DNA from: VGKP01 sp964578345
GTDB lineage: Archaea > Nanobdellota > Nanobdellia > Pacearchaeales > GW2011-AR1
Assembly: GCA_964578345.1 (NCBI GenBank)
Contig: CAZOCP010000010.1
Coordinates: 1-24,487, forward strand
Direction: 5' to 3'
DNA length: 24,487 bases
Each line of letters begins with the position of its first letter. The first letter of the stretch is position 1. The notes below the pieces were generated by a model that saw only the letters and a program-made list of their open reading frames with translations, was not told the origin of the DNA and did not search any database. Of this stretch, positions 22,173 to 24,487 are shown in pieces. The translations under genes were made by a program, and so were the position numbers.

Positions 22173-22798
22173 TTACTTTTTTTAAGCAGAGAAAAAATTA
22201 GATAAAGAATAAAAAAGATAAACACCCCTCCTAGTAAAAATAATCCATATGGCTTTAATATATCTCCAAAAAACGATAAGAATACTACAATAGGAATCAT
22301 GCCAAGAAATGTTGCTAGGGTAAAGAGGAATATGTTCAGGCCGGTTAAGCCTGCAGCATAACTAACTATATCGAAAGATACTTGAGGCATAAGACGCGAT
22401 AAGAATACAATATAAGCTATATTGAGATTGTTTTTCCCTTCTATTTTTTTATAAAAAGAAGTATTTTCAATATGTTTCTTTAAATAATCTCTTAAAAAAA
22501 ATCTAGAAATAGAAAAAGCAATAACTGCCCCAGCAGTTGCAGATAATAAAGTGTAAATTAATGCATTCCACGGGCCAAAAATGCTGCCTGCAAAAATAGC
22601 AAGTGGAGAAGAAGGAATTGGAGAAATTATTATAGAACCTATCATAAGAATAGAGTAAATAAAAGGAGATAAAGATGGGTAAGATAAGATTAGTCTCTGA
22701 CTATCTTTATATATCTCTAGAATTGATGGAAAATAAAATATTGAAGATAAAATTAAGATAGATGCGATAAATGCTTTAATAATCGCTTGTTTTTTCAT
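22169..22798 (-). CDS. TVP38/TMEM64 (VTT domain, DedA-like) membrane protein
   Basis: This 209-residue protein has about five or six hydrophobic segments. The VTT domain signatures are visible: IISPIPSSPLAIFAGSIFGPWNALIYTLLSATAGAVIAFSISRFFLR (about 56-104) and SRLMPQVSFDIVSYAAGLTG (about 135-154). The family includes DedA-like proteins implicated in lipid or small-molecule movement across membranes. The substrate here is unknown. The start agrees with a TATA box 25 bp upstream. It diverges from the Met-rich membrane gene across a 73-bp promoter region with an inverted repeat. Confidence 0.85.
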   Translation of the reverse strand: MKKQAIIKAFIASILILSSIFYFPSILEIYKDSQRLILSYPSLSPFIYSILMIGSIIISPIPSSPLAIFAGSIFGPWNALIYTLLSATAGAVIAFSISRFFLRDYLKKHIENTSFYKKIEGKNNLNIAYIVFLSRLMPQVSFDIVSYAAGLTGLNIFLFTLATFLGMIPIVVFLSFFGDILKPYGLFLLGGVFIFFILYLIFSLLKKSN

Positions 22799-22804
22799 GG
22801 TAAG

Positions 22805-22865
22805 ATAAAGATATCTGGATTATTAAAGTGTCTGTACAAAAATATTTATATAGGGATATCTTTAT
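22805..22865. promoter_or_regulatory. Divergent promoter with 11-bp inverted operator-like repeat
   Basis: ATAAAGATATC (22805-22815) is the exact reverse complement of 22855-22865. Two TATA boxes lie inside: TTTAATAA on the minus strand (22820-22827), about 25 bp from ATG 22798, and ATTTATATA on the plus strand (22844-22852), about 24 bp from ATG 22872. Each arm therefore sits between a TATA box and its start codon. The layout is symmetric and fits one regulator controlling both genes. Confidence 0.6.
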
Positions 22866-22871
22866 TTTTGT

Positions 22872-23555
22872 ATGAATTTTAAGCTTTTTTTGAAAGAATT
22901 GAATGGAAATAGAGTAGAAGGAAAAATAATAAAGTCTATATTTTTTTCCCTTGCGGCTTCTCTTATATTTTTAGCAATATTATATTTTTTTAAGTTTAGG
23001 CTGATTGAAGAGTTTATTCCTAAATATGGGGCGCCTCTATTTTTTATGGCTCTAAGCTATGCTTTTATTATGCCTGTGATAAAACAGATTGGAGTTTATA
23101 GAGAGATGCCTTGTATGTCTGGAATGATGGTAGGCATGACTTCAGGAATGATCTCTGGATTTCTACCTGGATTTTATGTGGCGTCTACTAATGGGATGTT
23201 TGTCGGAGGATTTTTTGGCGTTGCGTTAGGAATTTTAATTGGAATATGGAATGGAAAGTGCTGCGGCATTATGGGAATTATGGAGGGAATTATGGCAGGA
23301 TTTATGGGGGGGCTGATGGGCGCCATGACTGCGTTTATGCTTTTAAATGATAACTTAAAGATAGCCGCGATTATTGTATTTATTATATGCTCTGCTGTTC
23401 TTTTCGGCTTGAATTATTTAATTTATAAAGAAATGCAAGAGCATCATGGAAAAGCAGAGGAAGGGCCTCTTTTCATATTGACCTTGACAATTATTCTTAT
23501 TGCTGTGACGACTTGGCTGATGGTTTACGGACCGAAGAGCGGCGCGGTTGGATAG
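22872..23555 (+). CDS. Met/Gly-rich multi-pass membrane protein, probable copper/metal-linked
   Basis: This protein has 227 residues. Membrane segments are visible at about 24-42, 57-72, 80-105, 108-125, 130-157, 162-182 and 200-220. The middle is strikingly Met- and Gly-rich: MPCMSGMMVGMTSGMISG (78-95) and KCCGIMGIMEGIMAGFMGGLMGAM (129-152). It carries C80, C130, C131 and about 15 methionines, suited to binding Cu(I) or another soft metal within the membrane. I recall similar Met-rich proteins beside cupredoxin genes in Gram-positive bacteria. Here the next gene is also a cupredoxin. Transport, sensing or storage cannot be told apart from sequence. Acquisition from bacteria is possible but untested. 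Confidence 0.65.
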   Translation: MNFKLFLKELNGNRVEGKIIKSIFFSLAASLIFLAILYFFKFRLIEEFIPKYGAPLFFMALSYAFIMPVIKQIGVYREMPCMSGMMVGMTSGMISGFLPGFYVASTNGMFVGGFFGVALGILIGIWNGKCCGIMGIMEGIMAGFMGGLMGAMTAFMLLNDNLKIAAIIVFIICSAVLFGLNYLIYKEMQEHHGKAEEGPLFILTLTIILIAVTTWLMVYGPKSGAVG

Positions 23556-23559
23556 GAGA

Positions 23560-23567
23560 ATATTTAA
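23560..23567 (+). promoter_or_regulatory. TATA box for the cupredoxin gene
   Basis: ATATTTAA is centred about 19 bp before ATG 23583 and 25 bp before ATG 23589. The spacing slightly favours a leaderless start at 23589 (MKNYI). Confidence 0.45.
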
Positions 23568-23582
23568 ACCTTAAGAGTATAT

Positions 23583-23981
23583 ATGAGAATGAAAAATTAT
23601 ATATATATTTTTGGAATAGTTTTGATAGTTATAACTGTAGTAATATTCACTTTTAGCAGTTCATCCAATAATATTCCGACTGGAGATAGTTCTATTGATC
23701 AGGTCTTCAATACAGAAAAAGAGATGCAGGAAGTTAATTTAGGCATGAAAAATTATAATTATTATCCGGATATTATCAAAGTTAAAGCAGGGCAGCCAGT
23801 TGCACTAACTCTGGATAATAGTGTAAAGGGATGCTTGAGATCATTTACTGTTAAAGAACTTGGAGTATCTAAATTTTCAAAAAGCCCTTCTGAGAAAATA
23901 ACTTTTACTCCAATAAAAAAAGGAACATTTGCCTTTGCCTGCTCAATGGGAATGGGATATGGAAAATTAATAGTTGAGTAG
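23583..23981 (+). CDS. Membrane-anchored cupredoxin-domain protein
   Basis: This protein has 132 residues (130 if started at 23589). The N-terminal anchor is at about 5-25. The cupredoxin fold runs about 48-132: YPDIIKVKAGQPVALTLDN, then CLRSFTVKELG (C84) and the C-terminal loop FAFACSMGMGYGKLIVE (C120, M122, M124). In this class of cupredoxins, Cys and Met residues of that loop bind copper. The usual histidine ligand near residue 86 is not obvious (CLRSF), so Cu(I) binding by Cys/Met, rather than type-1 electron transfer, is likely. It lies 27 nt after the Met-rich membrane gene and has its own TATA box. Confidence 0.8.
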   Translation: MRMKNYIYIFGIVLIVITVVIFTFSSSSNNIPTGDSSIDQVFNTEKEMQEVNLGMKNYNYYPDIIKVKAGQPVALTLDNSVKGCLRSFTVKELGVSKFSKSPSEKITFTPIKKGTFAFACSMGMGYGKLIVE

Positions 23982-24017
23982 AGTTAAATACGTAACATAA
24001 ATACTTTGGCAAAGCAA

Positions 24018-24026
24018 AAATATATT
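24018..24026 (+). promoter_or_regulatory. TATA box for the 24050 gene
   Basis: AAATATATT is centred about 27 bp before ATG 24050, allowing a leaderless start. Confidence 0.4.
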
Positions 24027-24049
24027 AATTGAGTTAGAATATTTATAAT

Positions 24050-24487
24050 ATGAAAAAAGTTTTCAGCAGACCATATGTTTATTGGACTATAGGAATTTTC
24101 ATTTTTTATAGTTCAGTGAATTTTTTTCTTAGTGGTTTTGGAGACACCTTAAATCTAATTTTAATATATGCTTCCAATGTAAATTTGGTTGAATTATCTG
24201 TGTCTATTCTACTTTCCTTGTTGATAGGGGTTCTTGTTTCTATTACTGGTGTTTTTGGGTATATTAGATACAAAGAGAGAGTGAAATGTAAAGAATCTAC
24301 TACCTTGACTAGTTTAGGCACTGCTGCTGGGCTGGCGACTGGTTTTTGTCCTTTATGTACTGTCGGCCTCTTTCCTATTATTTTGGGTTTTTTTGGAGTT
24401 TCATTCTCGTTTGTTAGTCTGCCTCTAAAAGGCATTGAACTACAGATAATAGCTGTGTTATTGCTTGGATACAGTTTATGGATTTTA
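24050..24487 (+). CDS. Membrane protein with intramembrane CPLC motif (3' end outside window)
   Basis: From ATG 24050 the frame stays open to the window end (146 residues seen), so the gene is truncated by the window. Hydrophobic segments lie at about 9-27, 53-73, 97-120 and 128-146. A cytoplasmic basic/charged loop (YIRYKERVKCKE) is at about 77-88. The third segment carries GLATGFCPLCTVGLFPIILGF, with CPLC at about 102-105 inside a Gly-rich helix. Intramembrane CxxC motifs occur in metal or thiol transporters such as MerT/MerC-like and CcdA-like proteins. I cannot assign a family. Position after the cupredoxin suggests a metal- or redox-linked role. The reverse-strand open frame over this region is a shadow. 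Confidence 0.65.
   Translation, partial: MKKVFSRPYVYWTIGIFIFYSSVNFFLSGFGDTLNLILIYASNVNLVELSVSILLSLLIGVLVSITGVFGYIRYKERVKCKESTTLTSLGTAAGLATGFCPLCTVGLFPIILGFFGVSFSFVSLPLKGIELQIIAVLLLGYSLWIL

Noticed and set aside
24106..24435. Minus-strand open frame of 109 residues at the right edge
   Set aside because: The plus strand here encodes a membrane protein with coherent helices and a CPLC motif. The reverse frame is rich in Lys, Thr and Pro with no recognisable domain or promoter.

Overview
The window looks archaeal, most likely a small-genome DPANN lineage such as Pacearchaeota or Woesearchaeota. The evidence is an AT-rich sequence, archaeal RNA polymerase subunits (Rpo3/D, Rpo4/F), the archaeal-only proteins eL21 and DUF655, archaeal-type uS11/uS4/uS13, a tRNA-Leu without encoded CCA, and TATA boxes centred about 25 nt upstream of many start codons, which implies leaderless transcripts. 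The genus-level placement is inference from protein style.

Region 1 (1-12645, + strand) is a cell-surface locus. It holds the 3' end of a truncated surface-protein gene, a small winged-helix regulator with a 15-bp perfect inverted-repeat operator, a membrane-anchored multi-Ig protein of 1,103 aa, a wHTH-nucleotidyltransferase/HEPN toxin-antitoxin-like pair, a small membrane-anchored protein, a 1,672-aa secreted repeat protein, and a C-terminally anchored partner. The two smaller anchored proteins share a C-terminal domain and flank the giant gene.

Region 2 (11163-13467) contains the most unusual signal: three copies of a multi-hairpin repeat of 163, 217 and 217 bp. One copy sits in-frame inside the signal-peptide region of the last surface gene. 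The other two bracket a tRNA-Leu(GAG) gene as direct repeats. Copy 1 differs from the others mainly inside stems, and almost every stem is re-formed by compensating changes, so the fold appears to be what is conserved. All length differences are multiples of three.

Region 3 (13525-21099) has a two-HTH protein with four 23-residue repeats. After it come the minus-strand information-processing genes rpl21e-rpoF-DUF655-rps13-rps4-rps11 and rpoD. About 3 kb of unrelated genes separates rps11 from rpoD: a hypothetical protein plus a Janus/PHPT1-like protein on the minus strand, and a TrmB-like regulator plus a LAGLIDADG-wHTH protein on the plus strand.

Region 4 (21100-24487) is envelope and redox/metal related: a small membrane protein, a DsbA-like membrane-anchored oxidoreductase, a VTT-domain (TVP38/TMEM64) membrane protein, a Met-rich membrane protein, a cupredoxin, and a partial membrane protein with an intramembrane CPLC motif. 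The last three look like a copper or soft-metal handling module. Its divergent promoter carries an 11-bp inverted operator-like repeat.
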